Source: Natronoglycomyces albus (GTDB lineage: Bacteria > Actinomycetota > Actinomycetes > Mycobacteriales > Micromonosporaceae). Taken from it: 64,000 bases of DNA. Of this stretch, positions 7,856 to 16,253 are shown in pieces. Within the stretch, counting starts at the first letter, position 1. Each line of letters opens with the position of its first letter. The position numbers and the translations under genes are program-made. The DNA is taken from positions 3,758,257 through 3,822,256 of the forward strand of contig NZ_CP070496.1 of assembly GCF_016925535.1 (NCBI RefSeq). Direction: 5' to 3'. The notes beneath the pieces are model-generated. The model worked only from the letters and a program-made list of their open reading frames with translations. It made no database searches and was not told the DNA's origin.

Positions 7856-9421
7856 TTACAGTGCGATATCGAAGACCCAGCTGGCCAGCGCGTACATTCC
7901 TAGAAGGACAACCACGAGGCTGATGATGTTCAGCACGGCACCGGCTTTCACCATCTGTCCGATGCGGACTTGCCCGGAGCCGAACACGATCGCGTTGGGT
8001 GGGGTGGCGACCGGCAGCATGAACGCGAAGGTCGCCGCGAGCGCGGTGGGGATGACTAGGGCCAACACGGGTAGTCCCAGTCCCATGCCGATTCCGGCCA
8101 TGACGGGTAGGAAGGTGGCTGCGGTGGCGGTGTTCGAGGTCAGTTCGGTCAGCAGGAGGACGGTGGCGGCGACGACGAGGATGAGCAGCCACACGGGGAC
8201 TCCGTCGAGGAATCCGACTTGTTGGCCGATCCATACGCTGAGGTCGGTTTGGGTGAATTGGCTGGACAGGGAGAGGCCGCCGCCGAAGAGCAGCAGGATT
8301 CCCCACGGGAGGGTTTTCGCGGTGTCCCAGTCCATTGCCTTATTGCCTTGGGAGTCGATGGGCAGCAGGAATAGCAAGATGGCGATGAACACGGCGATGC
8401 CGCCGTCTGAGACCACGTCGAGCCAGGCGAAGCGTTCGACGAGGCCGTCGTTTTGGGCCAGGATGCCGAAGGTGATCCAGGAGCTGGAGGCGAGCACGAA
8501 GACTCCCAGCACGGTCCATTCGCCGCGGGTGATGGGGCCCAGTTCGCGCAGTTGTTCTTTGATGAGTTCGCGGCTTCCGGCCAGCTTTTGGATCGTGGGT
8601 GGGTAGATGATCTTGGTGAGGACGAACCAGGCGATGACCATGAAGATGGCGGCCAGGGGTAGGCCCACCATCATCCATTGGGCGAAGCTGATGTTGATGT
8701 CGTGGTTTTCGCTCAGGAAGCCGGCCATGAGGGCGTTCGGTGGGGTGCCGATGATGGTGGAGACTGAGCCGATGGAGGCGGCGTAGGCGATGCCGAGCAT
8801 GAGCGCGGTCGCGAAGTTCTTGTCGGTGGTTTCTTGGCCGTCTTTGCCGTTGCTGACGAGGGCGAGCACGGCTAGCCCCACTGGCAGCATCATGATCGTG
8901 GTGGCGGTGTTGCTCACCCACATGGTGACGAATCCGGTGGCGATCATGAATCCGCCGATCAGGGCGGCGGGGCTGTTGCCGACGACGCTGAGGACGGCTA
9001 GGGCGAAGCGCCGGTGCAGGTTGACCTTCTGCATGGCGAGGGCGAGGATGAATCCGCCCATGAACAGGAAGATGATTTGGTTGGCGTAGGGCGAGGCTAC
9101 GGCGGCGATGCCGACGTAGCCGTCTTCGCCGACTATGGTGCCGTCTTCGTCGCGGGAGAAGCTGGTCAGGAAGGGGAAGGCGACCAGTGGCACTAGGGCG
9201 GTGACGGGTAGGGGGATGGCTTCGGTCATCCACCAGATGGCCATGAGGGTGGCGGTGGCGGCGACGATGGCGGCGGAGTTGTTGAGGGTGTCGGGGAGGA
9301 GAAGGTAGACGGCGATGGCGGCTAGGGGGCCGAGAGTGAGTCCGATGAGTCTGCGCCGTCGGTCGCGTTCGTCGACTTCGGGTTCCGTCGTGACGGTGGG
9401 TTCCTTGGTGTGGGTGGTCAC
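7856..9421 (-). CDS. DASS-family (SLC13) dicarboxylate/sodium symporter
   Basis: 521 residues with about eleven to thirteen membrane helices. The DASS signatures are visible: MWVSNTATTIMMLPVG in the first half and ELTSNTATAATFLPV in the second. These SNT motifs bind sodium and the carboxylate in this family. IGGFMIATG and TPPNAIVFGSG are other family blocks. The start is GTG at 9421 with AGGAG six bases upstream. It probably imports succinate, fumarate or malate. Between 9422 and 9794 I see only its promoter region and the katA terminator. Confidence 0.93.
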   Translation of the reverse strand: MTTHTKEPTVTTEPEVDERDRRRRLIGLTLGPLAAIAVYLLLPDTLNNSAAIVAATATLMAIWWMTEAIPLPVTALVPLVAFPFLTSFSRDEDGTIVGEDGYVGIAAVASPYANQIIFLFMGGFILALAMQKVNLHRRFALAVLSVVGNSPAALIGGFMIATGFVTMWVSNTATTIMMLPVGLAVLALVSNGKDGQETTDKNFATALMLGIAYAASIGSVSTIIGTPPNALMAGFLSENHDINISFAQWMMVGLPLAAIFMVIAWFVLTKIIYPPTIQKLAGSRELIKEQLRELGPITRGEWTVLGVFVLASSSWITFGILAQNDGLVERFAWLDVVSDGGIAVFIAILLFLLPIDSQGNKAMDWDTAKTLPWGILLLFGGGLSLSSQFTQTDLSVWIGQQVGFLDGVPVWLLILVVAATVLLLTELTSNTATAATFLPVMAGIGMGLGLPVLALVIPTALAATFAFMLPVATPPNAIVFGSGQVRIGQMVKAGAVLNIISLVVVLLGMYALASWVFDIAL

Positions 9422-9671
9422 GTGTGACTCCTGAGGTTGTGTTTCACGTGCGCTAATTGCTCACAGAGTTATCCCAATCACAGCTAAAATCAATGACCCT
9501 CTAGGTAACGGTTCGATAAATCTCTCCCGCTTCCTGGAAAAACATCATGCTTACCCTTTGTGGCCGACGAATAGGGCGCTAGTTTCTTCTCTGCCATGGC
9601 GATATGCGTTTTCTGCGGCGGGTCCGGTGGGCCGATTGCTGTGCTGTGGGGTGTGGGCCGCGCACGCAGAA

Positions 9672-9701
9672 GCCGGCCGGAACCATGTGGTTCCGGCCGG
9701 C
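9672..9701 (-). terminator. Long GC hairpin after katA
   Basis: GCCGGCCGGAAC and GTTCCGGCCGGC form a perfect 12-bp stem with loop CATGTG, about 95 bases beyond the katA stop. Confidence 0.6.
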
Positions 9702-9794
9702 CATACCCTACTTAGCGGAAGGTCTGTTGTCCCTGGGTCGGGTTCTCCTCTAGCGGTTGTGCTGGCACAGCCGCAGAGTTAAACCGGGGACGTG

Positions 9795-11267
9795 TTACTT
9801 CTGGCGACGTTCGCTCACCGCGGCGGTGAGTCGCTTGCCGAAGTCTTCGTCGGCGTTGGCGAAGTTGGAGATCGCCCGGTCGACGATGTCGTCTCGCGAG
9901 ACCAGTGAGATCGAGTCCGCCAGGTTGGTGATCAGGCGTTCCTTTTCGTCGTCGCTCATGAGTCGGTACAGGTTGCCCGCCTGGACGAAGTCGTTGTCGT
10001 CGGCGTGTTTGGGTGTCTCCCATTCCCCGGTCTGGCCAGAGACCTCGATGGGTTTCCACAGCGGCTGGCCGGTTTCGTACGGGCCTCCAAAGGAGTTTGG
10101 CTCGTAGTTCTTCTGCCCGCCGTGTCGTCCGTCGTAGTGGAATCCGTCGCGGTTTCCGTTGCGGGCGGTCGTGGCCTTCGGTTGGTTGACCGGTAGGTGG
10201 TCTCCGTTGACGCCCACGCGGTAGCGGTGTGCGTCTCCGTAGGAGAAGAGGCGGCCTTGCAGCATCTTGTCCGGGCTGGGCCCGATCCCGGGCACGAAGT
10301 GTGCCGGGGAGAAAATGGACTGTTCGACTTCGGCGAAGACGTTGTCGGGGTTGCGGTTGAGTTCCAGCTTTCCGATTTCGATCTTCGGGTAGTCGCCTTG
10401 CGGCCATACCTTGGTGAGGTCGAATGGGTTGAACCGGTAGTTCGCCGCTTCGGCCTCGGGCATGACCTGTACGTACACCGTCCAGCTCGGGTAGTCGCCA
10501 CGCTCGATGGATTCGCGCAGGTCCCGCTGGTGGGAGTCTGGGTCTTCACCGGCAAGCTTGTCGGCTTCGGCTTGGGTGAGGCACTTGATGCCCTGGTCGG
10601 TCTTGAAGTGGTACTTCACCCAGAAGACCTCGCCGGCCTCGTTGACCCACTGGTAGGTGTGGGAGCCGAAGCCGTCCATGTTTCGGTAGGACGCCGGAAT
10701 GCCGCGGTCGCCAAATAGCCAGGTCACTTGGTGGGTCGACTCTGGGCTGAGTCCCCAGAAGTCCCATACGTTGTCTGGTTCTTGTGATCCGGTGTACGGG
10801 TCGCGCTTTTGTGTGTGGATGAAGTCGGGGAACTTGATGGTGTCGCGGATGAAGAACACCGGCGTGTTGTTTCCGACTAGGTCGTAGTTGCCCTCTTCGG
10901 TGTAGAACTTCAGCGCGAATCCGCGCGGGTCACGCACGGCGTCGGGCGACCCAAGGTTTCCGGCCACGGTGGAGAACCGTAGGAACGTCTCGGTTTCTTT
11001 GCCCACTCCGGAGAGGAACGCGGCCCTGGTGTACTTGCTCACATCCGCGGTGACGGTGAAGGTTCCGTACGCTCCGGCGCCGCGCGCGTGGACGACGCGC
11101 TCCGGGATGCGTTCGCGGTTGAAGTGGGCCAGTTTTTCCAGCAGCACTTGGTCTTGAATGAGCAGCGGTCCGCCGACTCCGGCCGCCTCGCTCTGGTTGT
11201 TGCTTGATACCGGAGCACCAGACTCAGTGGTCAGGGGCCCGGCGGTGTTGTCCAGCGCCTCGCTCAT
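9795..11267 (-). CDS. katA: Monofunctional haem catalase
   Basis: 490 residues, small-subunit catalase. It breaks down hydrogen peroxide. The active-site His is in [11 protein letters not shown], the NADPH/haem segment in [14 protein letters not shown], and the haem Tyr ligand in [12 protein letters not shown]. The ATG at 11267 was chosen over an upstream frame start (11360) because GAGGAAAG lies right before it and the protein then begins normally. The gene is divergent from a Fur-family regulator, with a shared palindromic operator, which implies peroxide-responsive control. Confidence 0.96.
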   Translation of the reverse strand: MSEALDNTAGPLTTESGAPVSSNNQSEAAGVGGPLLIQDQVLLEKLAHFNRERIPERVVHARGAGAYGTFTVTADVSKYTRAAFLSGVGKETETFLRFSTVAGNLGSPDAVRDPRGFALKFYTEEGNYDLVGNNTPVFFIRDTIKFPDFIHTQKRDPYTGSQEPDNVWDFWGLSPESTHQVTWLFGDRGIPASYRNMDGFGSHTYQWVNEAGEVFWVKYHFKTDQGIKCLTQAEADKLAGEDPDSHQRDLRESIERGDYPSWTVYVQVMPEAEAANYRFNPFDLTKVWPQGDYPKIEIGKLELNRNPDNVFAEVEQSIFSPAHFVPGIGPSPDKMLQGRLFSYGDAHRYRVGVNGDHLPVNQPKATTARNGNRDGFHYDGRHGGQKNYEPNSFGGPYETGQPLWKPIEVSGQTGEWETPKHADDNDFVQAGNLYRLMSDDEKERLITNLADSISLVSRDDIVDRAISNFANADEDFGKRLTAAVSERRQK

Positions 11268-11365
11268 AGTTCTTTCCTCGCAATGTGGTTTCTCGTAGTG
11301 CCCGATGTAAAGGAAGTGTGCCGCGTCGGTGGCTCGATCGTGTCCACTTCCCTCGAACAAGACCT

Positions 11366-11411
11366 ATCTTAGACCGAGTCTAAGTCAAGATCTAGTCTAT
11401 ACTTAAAAGAG
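11366..11411. promoter_or_regulatory. Fur/PerR-type operator between katA and its regulator
   Basis: CTTAGAC-CGA-GTCTAAG (11368-11384) is a perfect 7-3-7 palindrome. An imperfect second copy follows (AAGTC...TAGTCTATACTT, ending 11405). It lies between the two divergent starts. By position it should repress both genes until the regulator is oxidised. Confidence 0.7.
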
Positions 11412-11467
11412 TTCGAGCCGGAGCGGCTAGAATGGTCACGTCCCACAACCGCATCGGAAAGATCACC

Positions 11468-11878
11468 ATGAGCGACCTGATTGAGAGGCTGCGAGACCGG
11501 CAGTGGCGGATGACGCCGCAGCGTAGAGCTATTGCCGAGACCCTAGATGGCAGCCACGTGCACTACACGGCAGAGGAGATTCACCGCCTCGCCAACGAAA
11601 GGCTGCCCGAAATCTCGCGCGCGACGGTCTATAACACCCTCAACGAGATGGTCTCCCTGGGCGAAGTGCTTGAAGTCACCGTCGATGGCCGCAGCAAGCG
11701 TTACGACCCCAACGTCGAACACGACCACCACCACCTGGTGTGCGACGAGTGCGGAACCGTGCGCGACGTCCACCCCAATGGAAACCCGGCCAACTGGCTC
11801 CCCGGCGACGAACGACACGGCTTTGCCGTGCGCGATGCGGACATCATCTTCCGCGGCCTGTGCCCCGACTGCCAGTAA
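11468..11878 (+). CDS. Fur-family peroxide regulator (PerR/CatR-like)
   Basis: 136 residues from the ATG at 11468 (GGAAAG upstream); a longer frame begins at 11432. The winged helix spans RMTPQRRAIAETL to ISRATVYNTLNEMVSLGEV. The regulatory metal segment is HDHHHLVCDECG, and a structural zinc site pairs CDEC with CPDC at the C-terminus. The divergent catalase and shared palindrome point to a PerR/CatR role rather than iron control. It probably autoregulates. Confidence 0.92.
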   Translation: MSDLIERLRDRQWRMTPQRRAIAETLDGSHVHYTAEEIHRLANERLPEISRATVYNTLNEMVSLGEVLEVTVDGRSKRYDPNVEHDHHHLVCDECGTVRDVHPNGNPANWLPGDERHGFAVRDADIIFRGLCPDCQ

Positions 11879-12156
11879 CCCCTTCCCCGCCCCCGCACAA
11901 CACCCGCCCCCGGTTCAGCTGTGGGCGAGTTGAAGTACCGCTGCGCCCCGAGCCAACACGGACGACCGCCGCATAGGCTCCCAGGGCCGCCACCTCGCAG
12001 AGAAACCCCTGGGCCCACTCCCCTCAGCCGCTTGGCGACCCCTGCTTATACGAGAACCATGCCAACGGCACCACCTTCAGGGCTTTAATTTTCAGCAAGC
12101 CGCAGCGGGCGGCTTGCGATTCGATCGACGCCATTTCCTAGTGGCCGCTCTTCGCT

Positions 12157-12220
12157 TGCCCCATGCCCCATGCCCCATGCCCCAGGGAACGCTTTATGAA
12201 AGCGCTTTCATAAAGCGTTC
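12157..12220. promoter_or_regulatory. Four 7-bp repeats next to a perfect 34-bp palindrome
   Basis: TGCCCCA occurs four times in a row at 12157-12184. Two bases later, 12187-12220 is a perfect palindrome with no loop. Its core, ATGAAAGCGCTTTCAT, has the central CG and flanks expected of a LacI/GalR-family operator. No gene starts within 450 bases on either side except the SARP gene (12730). The rest of 11879-12714 is AT-rich and shows no convincing gene. Confidence 0.5.
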
Positions 12221-12670
12221 AGAACTAATACTGCTGATATTCCATTTAATATTCGCGCAATAGGAAATCGCTTTGATAGCAGGAAAGCCCGTTCTTCAAC
12301 TACGAACGTGACATTTACTCGAATTATCCTCGGCCACCACTTGAAGTCACTCCGGACATATGTAAGTATCAGGGTCATCCCATGATTCATCGGTCTCTAG
12401 TTTGCTCACATGACACGACGGATCAACCAGGAAACACAGACTATGACCTGAGCAGGGCCTCCATATGCCTGTGTCGTCCACTTGGGCTGGCAAATAGTCC
12501 TATTTGCCAGATGCGCACCATTTGCGACCTGAGTGGGATGGCACGAACACAGACTGTCCACAACTGACTAGCCGGGATCAAAAATGACATGAATATGCGA
12601 ATCTTTGGATATTTTTTAGAGTCTATGAATGGCATCACCCCATGCTGTTCAGCGCAGGAGGAAACAGATA

Positions 12671-12690
12671 TCACGAGCGTTGGCTCGTGA
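12671..12690 (+). promoter_or_regulatory. 8-bp hairpin in front of the SARP gene
   Basis: TCACGAGC and GCTCGTGA pair around GTTG, 40 bases before the regulator start. It could be an operator or a 5' leader stem. Confidence 0.4.
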
Positions 12691-12729
12691 CTTTGGAAGC
12701 TGACATCCTTTTCGTTGAAAGATGCACAC

Positions 12730-13548
12730 ATGTACTTCAAAACTCTAGGATCATTTACTATTTCAGGTCCGTCCGATGACCTGCACATAACTTCACTGAC
12801 TCAACGAGCACTTTTGGTCGCCCTATTGTACGAGTCCGGCTCCCCCGTACCCACCAGGAGACTCCTAGAATGCATGTGGGACTCCCCGCCCGCCTCCGCC
12901 AGAGCCAATCTAAGAACCCAAATTGCTCGCACCCGCACCCTCCTCAACCAGGTCGAACCCGACGGCGGCCAGCGGCTGGAGACTCGACGCGGCCCTGAAG
13001 CCTCCTACCAGCTCCGGATTAATGCCGATGAACTTGATTTCTACCGATTTCGGTACTCCTCCATGCGGGGTCGGCAATCGTTGGGTCAGTGCGACTATTC
13101 CCAAGCAATTACCGAGCTGACCCAGGCGTTGACCTACTGGAGCGGGTCGTTGACCGAAGGTCTCCCCCCCACGAAATGGTGCCGGTCCGCCGGAGCTGGT
13201 CTCCATGCCGAGTATCTACGCGTAAAACAAGACCTCATTGCCGCTGAGCTATTGGGCCACACCCGCCGAGCGCTCGACTTTGACATTGAGAACCTCCTAC
13301 ACGAGGAACCCTCCAACACCGACACCTGGGTGATACTCGCCGCGGCACGATTCTTCAATCAGGGCCCCATCAAGGCTCTCGATGTCATTCGGGACTGCCG
13401 AAGCATGTTCACCGACGAGTACGGGATCGAACTTCCCGAACCGGTCTCTGTAATGCAAAAAGCGGTCCTCGACCAAGACGAAGGCCTCGTTCGACGCTGC
13501 ATCCTGCAAAAATACGAATCACCTCGTCTAGTCCACAGCGCCCCTTGA
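12730..13548 (+). CDS. SARP/AfsR-type transcription activator
   Basis: 272 residues from ATG 12730; a TTG at 12715 in the same frame is possible. The N-terminal OmpR-type winged helix begins MYFKTLGSFTISG and includes RRLLECMWDSPPASARANLR. The bacterial transcription activation (BTAD) helical domain follows from about residue 100 (LDFYRFRYSSMRGRQ...). There is no NB-ARC or TPR extension, so it is a short SARP like pathway-specific activators. It lies upstream of the lanthipeptide genes on the same strand and is a good candidate for their activator, though two unrelated genes lie between. Confidence 0.85.
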   Translation: MYFKTLGSFTISGPSDDLHITSLTQRALLVALLYESGSPVPTRRLLECMWDSPPASARANLRTQIARTRTLLNQVEPDGGQRLETRRGPEASYQLRINADELDFYRFRYSSMRGRQSLGQCDYSQAITELTQALTYWSGSLTEGLPPTKWCRSAGAGLHAEYLRVKQDLIAAELLGHTRRALDFDIENLLHEEPSNTDTWVILAAARFFNQGPIKALDVIRDCRSMFTDEYGIELPEPVSVMQKAVLDQDEGLVRRCILQKYESPRLVHSAP

Positions 13549-13668
13549 CTGCCACGATCGTCCGCCAGGCACTGCGAGATCACCTCACGTGAAAGGCGGA
13601 TGGGTTGAGGCGCCCATACCTCAAAACTGCCGCCCATCGGCACCATCGAGAACGGAGCCACCCCAAAC

Positions 13669-14415
13669 ATGTCCGCATCTCACTCAACCAACGATGGGCA
13701 CCCACGACGGCGCTTCGCGCTTCATGCTCTGTCCCTCGCCATGGTCGCCGTCCTGGTAATTGCCCTGGTGGCCGCGTATCGCATGATGTATGGAGACGCA
13801 GCCGAGGCCTCCTCAGACGGGCAGGATGGCACCGCAGAGGCTGGGGCCTCCGCAGAGTTCCTAGACGACGTCATCACCTACTACGATGACTTCGACGGAT
13901 ATTGGGAGACAGTCGAGGCAGTCCAGGACGGTCTGATCTCAGAATCTGACCTCACCCACCCGTGGGTACTGGACCGCGACCATGTCGACACCGACGTCAG
14001 CTATCCGGTCACGCCACCGGCAGGGGGACCGCACAACTCTATTTGGCAAGAATGCACGGGCACCGTCTACTCTGATCCGGTCTTGGACGTGCACGCCGTC
14101 CATAGTTTGGAGCATGGCGCGGTATGGCTCACGTATGATCCCTCCGCCATAGACGCGCCCGACATTATGGCGTTGGCCGAAACCATCAGCGAATTTACCT
14201 ACACGTTCATGAGTCCATATCCAGGTCAGGAGGCCACGGTGTCGCTACAGGCTTGGGGCGCCCAACTTCCGCTGGAGGACGTCGACATCACTGTCGTGAC
14301 GGCCTTCATCACCCATTACCGACTCAATGAGCACACCTCACCGGAGCCGTTTGGCCCCTGCTCAGCGGGAACCACCGAGACCTCAGCGACGACCGACGAA
14401 CCGGCAGATTCATGA
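13669..14415 (+). CDS. DUF3105 membrane-anchored protein
   Basis: 248 residues. One N-terminal membrane helix (MVAVLVIALVAAYRMMYG) is followed by an acidic linker and a DUF3105 domain. The diagnostic pattern is GGPHNSIWQECTGTVY, then AVHSLEHGAVWLTYDP. Conserved His and Cys in this family suggest metal or redox chemistry, but no activity is established. It overlaps the next gene by ATGA, forming a two-gene unit. Confidence 0.85.
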   Translation: MSASHSTNDGHPRRRFALHALSLAMVAVLVIALVAAYRMMYGDAAEASSDGQDGTAEAGASAEFLDDVITYYDDFDGYWETVEAVQDGLISESDLTHPWVLDRDHVDTDVSYPVTPPAGGPHNSIWQECTGTVYSDPVLDVHAVHSLEHGAVWLTYDPSAIDAPDIMALAETISEFTYTFMSPYPGQEATVSLQAWGAQLPLEDVDITVVTAFITHYRLNEHTSPEPFGPCSAGTTETSATTDEPADS

Positions 14416-14918
14416 GCAGGAGGGATCGCCAAAGCCTGCGTTCACGCCTGCGAACGCTCTCCAACCTGGAACTGATCAACATCGTCTGGATAGCGGTGGC
14501 GGTGTTCGTCCTGCTAGATGTGCCTCGCAGCCTCCCCAACGTACTCGGTTTCGGCCTGGTCGCACTGTTGCTCGGGCAAGGGGCGGCCTATTGGGCCGCG
14601 AAAGTCCGTCAGATCGAGGACAGTCAGCCCCGGCCCCGGCACCTGGCCCTCTTCCGTGCCCTCCAACCGATCAATGTGACGGCGCTGGTGTTGGCGGGTG
14701 CCTACGTGGGGTGGGCCGCGATTACCTCGCCAGGAGCGTCGACTTTGCCAGGGCTAATATTCTTGGCCCTGGCCATCGCCGAATACGTCAACTACTTCCA
14801 CTGGCAACTTATGCACGACTCTGCCTCAGATGTACGGTTTCTTATTCGGCATCGGCGGCTGCGGCGCTCAGCGCTCTATCGAGATATTCGGCAACACACC
14901 GCCGCATCTCCATTATGA
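14412..14918 (+). CDS. Four-helix membrane protein, unknown
   Basis: 168 residues with four hydrophobic segments (IVWIAVAVFVLLDV, VLGFGLVALLLGQGAAY, VTALVLAGAYVGWAAI, LIFLALAIAEYVNYF), cytosolic basic ends and no known motif. It is translationally coupled to the DUF3105 protein, so the two probably work together in the membrane. I do not recognise the family. Confidence 0.75.
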   Translation: MSRRDRQSLRSRLRTLSNLELINIVWIAVAVFVLLDVPRSLPNVLGFGLVALLLGQGAAYWAAKVRQIEDSQPRPRHLALFRALQPINVTALVLAGAYVGWAAITSPGASTLPGLIFLALAIAEYVNYFHWQLMHDSASDVRFLIRHRRLRRSALYRDIRQHTAASPL

Positions 14919-15000
14919 TCGTTCGCCCGAGGCGAACCCCGGGCCGTTGGTGGAACCCACCTGAGAGAGGGTCGTTCGCGCGAGACTGCCCGATTCAATT

Positions 15001-15029
15001 CTTGTCATGTGCAGACCGCACCTGACAAG
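15001..15029 (+). terminator. Hairpin downstream of the DUF3105 operon
   Basis: CTTGTCA-T-GTGC-AGACC-GCAC-C-TGACAAG folds into a stem with one internal mismatch. It directly abuts the 94-bp repeat element. It may be a terminator of the genes ending at 14918, although no U-tract follows. Confidence 0.4.
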
Positions 15030-15032
15030 GAG

Positions 15033-15126
15033 GCTTATGCAAAAATGCAGATTCAAGGCCGCAGGAGGCGAAGTTTACGCAGGTAAGCGAGCCGACGAGA
15101 TCGCGGAAAGTGCCTTTTGTAAGAGC
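15033..15126. repeat. 94-bp dispersed repeat, copy 1 (MITE-like)
   Basis: It starts GCTTATGCAAAAATGC and ends GTGCCTTTTGTAAGAGC. The internal part (AAGGCCGCAGGAGGCGAAG, then TTTACGCAGGTAA) is nearly identical to 56777-56870. The ends are imperfect inverted repeats of each other. There is no coding capacity of its own. Clear target-site duplications are not seen. Confidence 0.75.
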
Positions 15127-15285
15127 TTCTATCAGGTTTGTTTCCGGGGCGAGGATGGTGTGCTGTCAGTGCGTGGGGAGGCGGAGGCCCTTGTCCATAT
15201 CCGCTGGGTATGGACAAGGGCCGACAACGCGGCCAGGCGCGACATCACACCACCGCAGTAGGAAGAGAAACCTGATAGAAGCTCT
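15122..15285. repeat. 164-bp element bounded by an 18-bp inverted repeat, with a nested hairpin
   Basis: AGAGCTTCTATCAGGTTT (15122-15139) is the exact reverse complement of 15268-15285. Inside, 15186-15199 pairs perfectly with 15209-15222 (14-bp stem, 9-base loop). No protein-coding frame stands out. It could be a mobile element remnant or a structured RNA. Confidence 0.6.
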
Positions 15286-15444
15286 AAGCCTCAAGGTCCG
15301 ATTTCTCATCGTTCATGCGAATTCCTATACTTTCCTCCGGGCTTGAATGCGCACGCCTGCACAAGTCCCGATTTTTATCAGATGCCTTCGGCGCAGCGCG
15401 GACAATTTCGCGCATTCTTCCTAATTGGCGCAAATATTATTTAG

Positions 15445-15518
15445 TTGTGCCCACTACCCCAACTTGCGTATAGCAATATGCGGCAGTGATGCAGCGCATA
15501 TGCATCACTTGTGCCCAC
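15445..15518 (+). promoter_or_regulatory. Direct repeats and palindrome upstream of the lanthipeptide precursors
   Basis: TTGTGCCCAC occurs at 15445-15454 and again at 15509-15518. Between them GTGATGCA/TGCATCAC (15486-15508) is an 8-7-8 palindrome. A further 7-bp inverted repeat (CAGCACT/AGTGCTG) follows at 15539-15565. This is the only sizeable promoter region for the cluster, so these are likely activator and operator sites. Confidence 0.45.
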
Positions 15519-15593
15519 ACATGGAAAGGTCACCTCCACAGCACTAATTGTCATCAACAGTGCTGATTCCACAGAGGAAGTGAGGTGAACAAA

Positions 15594-15830
15594 ATGAACG
15601 CAATTCGCGCTTGGAAAGACCCCGAGTACCGCGCCGGCCTCAGCAACGAGGAACTGGCCGAACTCCCGGCTAACCCCGTCGGCATCGCCGAGCTTCCCGA
15701 GGGACAGCTCGACTCCGTCGGTGGTGGAACCACCTGGGGCTGCGCCACGGTCACGCTGACCGTGACTGTCTGCTCTCCAACCAACACCATGTGTGGCAGC
15801 TGCTCCTGGGGAACCAGTGGCTGCTGTTAA
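15594..15830 (+). CDS. Class II lanthipeptide precursor 1
   Basis: 78 residues. The leader is about 45 residues and ends DSVGGG. The core of about 33 begins TTWGCATVTLTVTVC and ends GSCSWGTSGCC. It has 13 Ser/Thr and 6 Cys, so up to six lanthionine-type rings are possible. ATG 15594 was chosen over GTG 15585 because it aligns the leader exactly with precursor 2 (MNAIRAWKDPEYR against MDKIRAWKDPEYR) and has GAGGTG upstream. The product should be modified by the LanM at 16254 and cut after the Gly-Gly by LanT. Confidence 0.93.
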   Translation: MNAIRAWKDPEYRAGLSNEELAELPANPVGIAELPEGQLDSVGGGTTWGCATVTLTVTVCSPTNTMCGSCSWGTSGCC

Positions 15831-15875
15831 TACCCCCCTGGAACGGATTCGTTCCCAAAATAAAGGAAAACCACA

Positions 15876-16121
15876 ATGGACAAGATTAGGGCCTGGAAAG
15901 ACCCAGAATATCGTCGTTCACTCGGGAACGACGCGCCCGACCACCCTGTGGGCCAGCCCGGCCTTGAGCCGATCACCGACGCCGAGCTAACTGACGTCGG
16001 CGTCGGAGGCGCTTCGGGAACCGGTCACATCGGAACCATGGGTTGCTGCTGGTGCCTCCCCTGGTACTCCGGCTGGACCCGTTGCGGCCTGGTCTGCAAC
16101 CCGAAGCAGCCTTGCGCCTAA
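15876..16121 (+). CDS. Class II lanthipeptide precursor 2
   Basis: 81 residues with AAAGGA upstream. The leader start is nearly identical to precursor 1 and ends DVGVGG at residue 45, the same length. The core of 36 is quite different: ASGTGHIGTMGCCWCLPWY, then SGWTRCGLVCNPKQPCA. It has only 5 Ser/Thr against 6 Cys, so at least one Cys must stay free or form a disulfide. One LanM and two unlike cores is the arrangement of two-component lantibiotics. Confidence 0.92.
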   Translation: MDKIRAWKDPEYRRSLGNDAPDHPVGQPGLEPITDAELTDVGVGGASGTGHIGTMGCCWCLPWYSGWTRCGLVCNPKQPCA

Positions 16122-16160
16122 CTGAAATATAAGACGCTTGTCTTACTTACGGTGCAAACC

Positions 16161-16192
16161 TGATCGGCAAGGTCTTTCGACCTTGCCGATCA
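16161..16192 (+). terminator. Attenuating hairpin between precursors and lanM
   Basis: A perfect 14-bp stem (TGATCGGCAAGGTC / GACCTTGCCGATCA, loop TTTC) lies 40 bases after precursor 2 and 60 before lanM. There is no U-tract. Such hairpins in lanthipeptide operons commonly keep precursor mRNA above synthetase mRNA. Confidence 0.65.
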
Positions 16193-16253
16193 GCCTACCG
16201 GCCACTTCATTCACCTTGAAGACTCTTACCAACCCCGTTCTAAGGAAACCACC

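Noticed and set aside
8340-9233. 297-codon frame within the dicarboxylate transporter
   Set aside because: Arg/His-rich translation of a shifted frame; the transporter frame has clear family motifs.
9712-10407. Long open frame antisense to katA
   Set aside because: It is the shadow of the catalase gene; Arg/Pro/Gln-rich and no motif.
12208-12390. 60-residue minus-strand frame next to the 34-bp palindrome
   Set aside because: No ribosome binding site, and its end lies within the palindrome; not a convincing protein.
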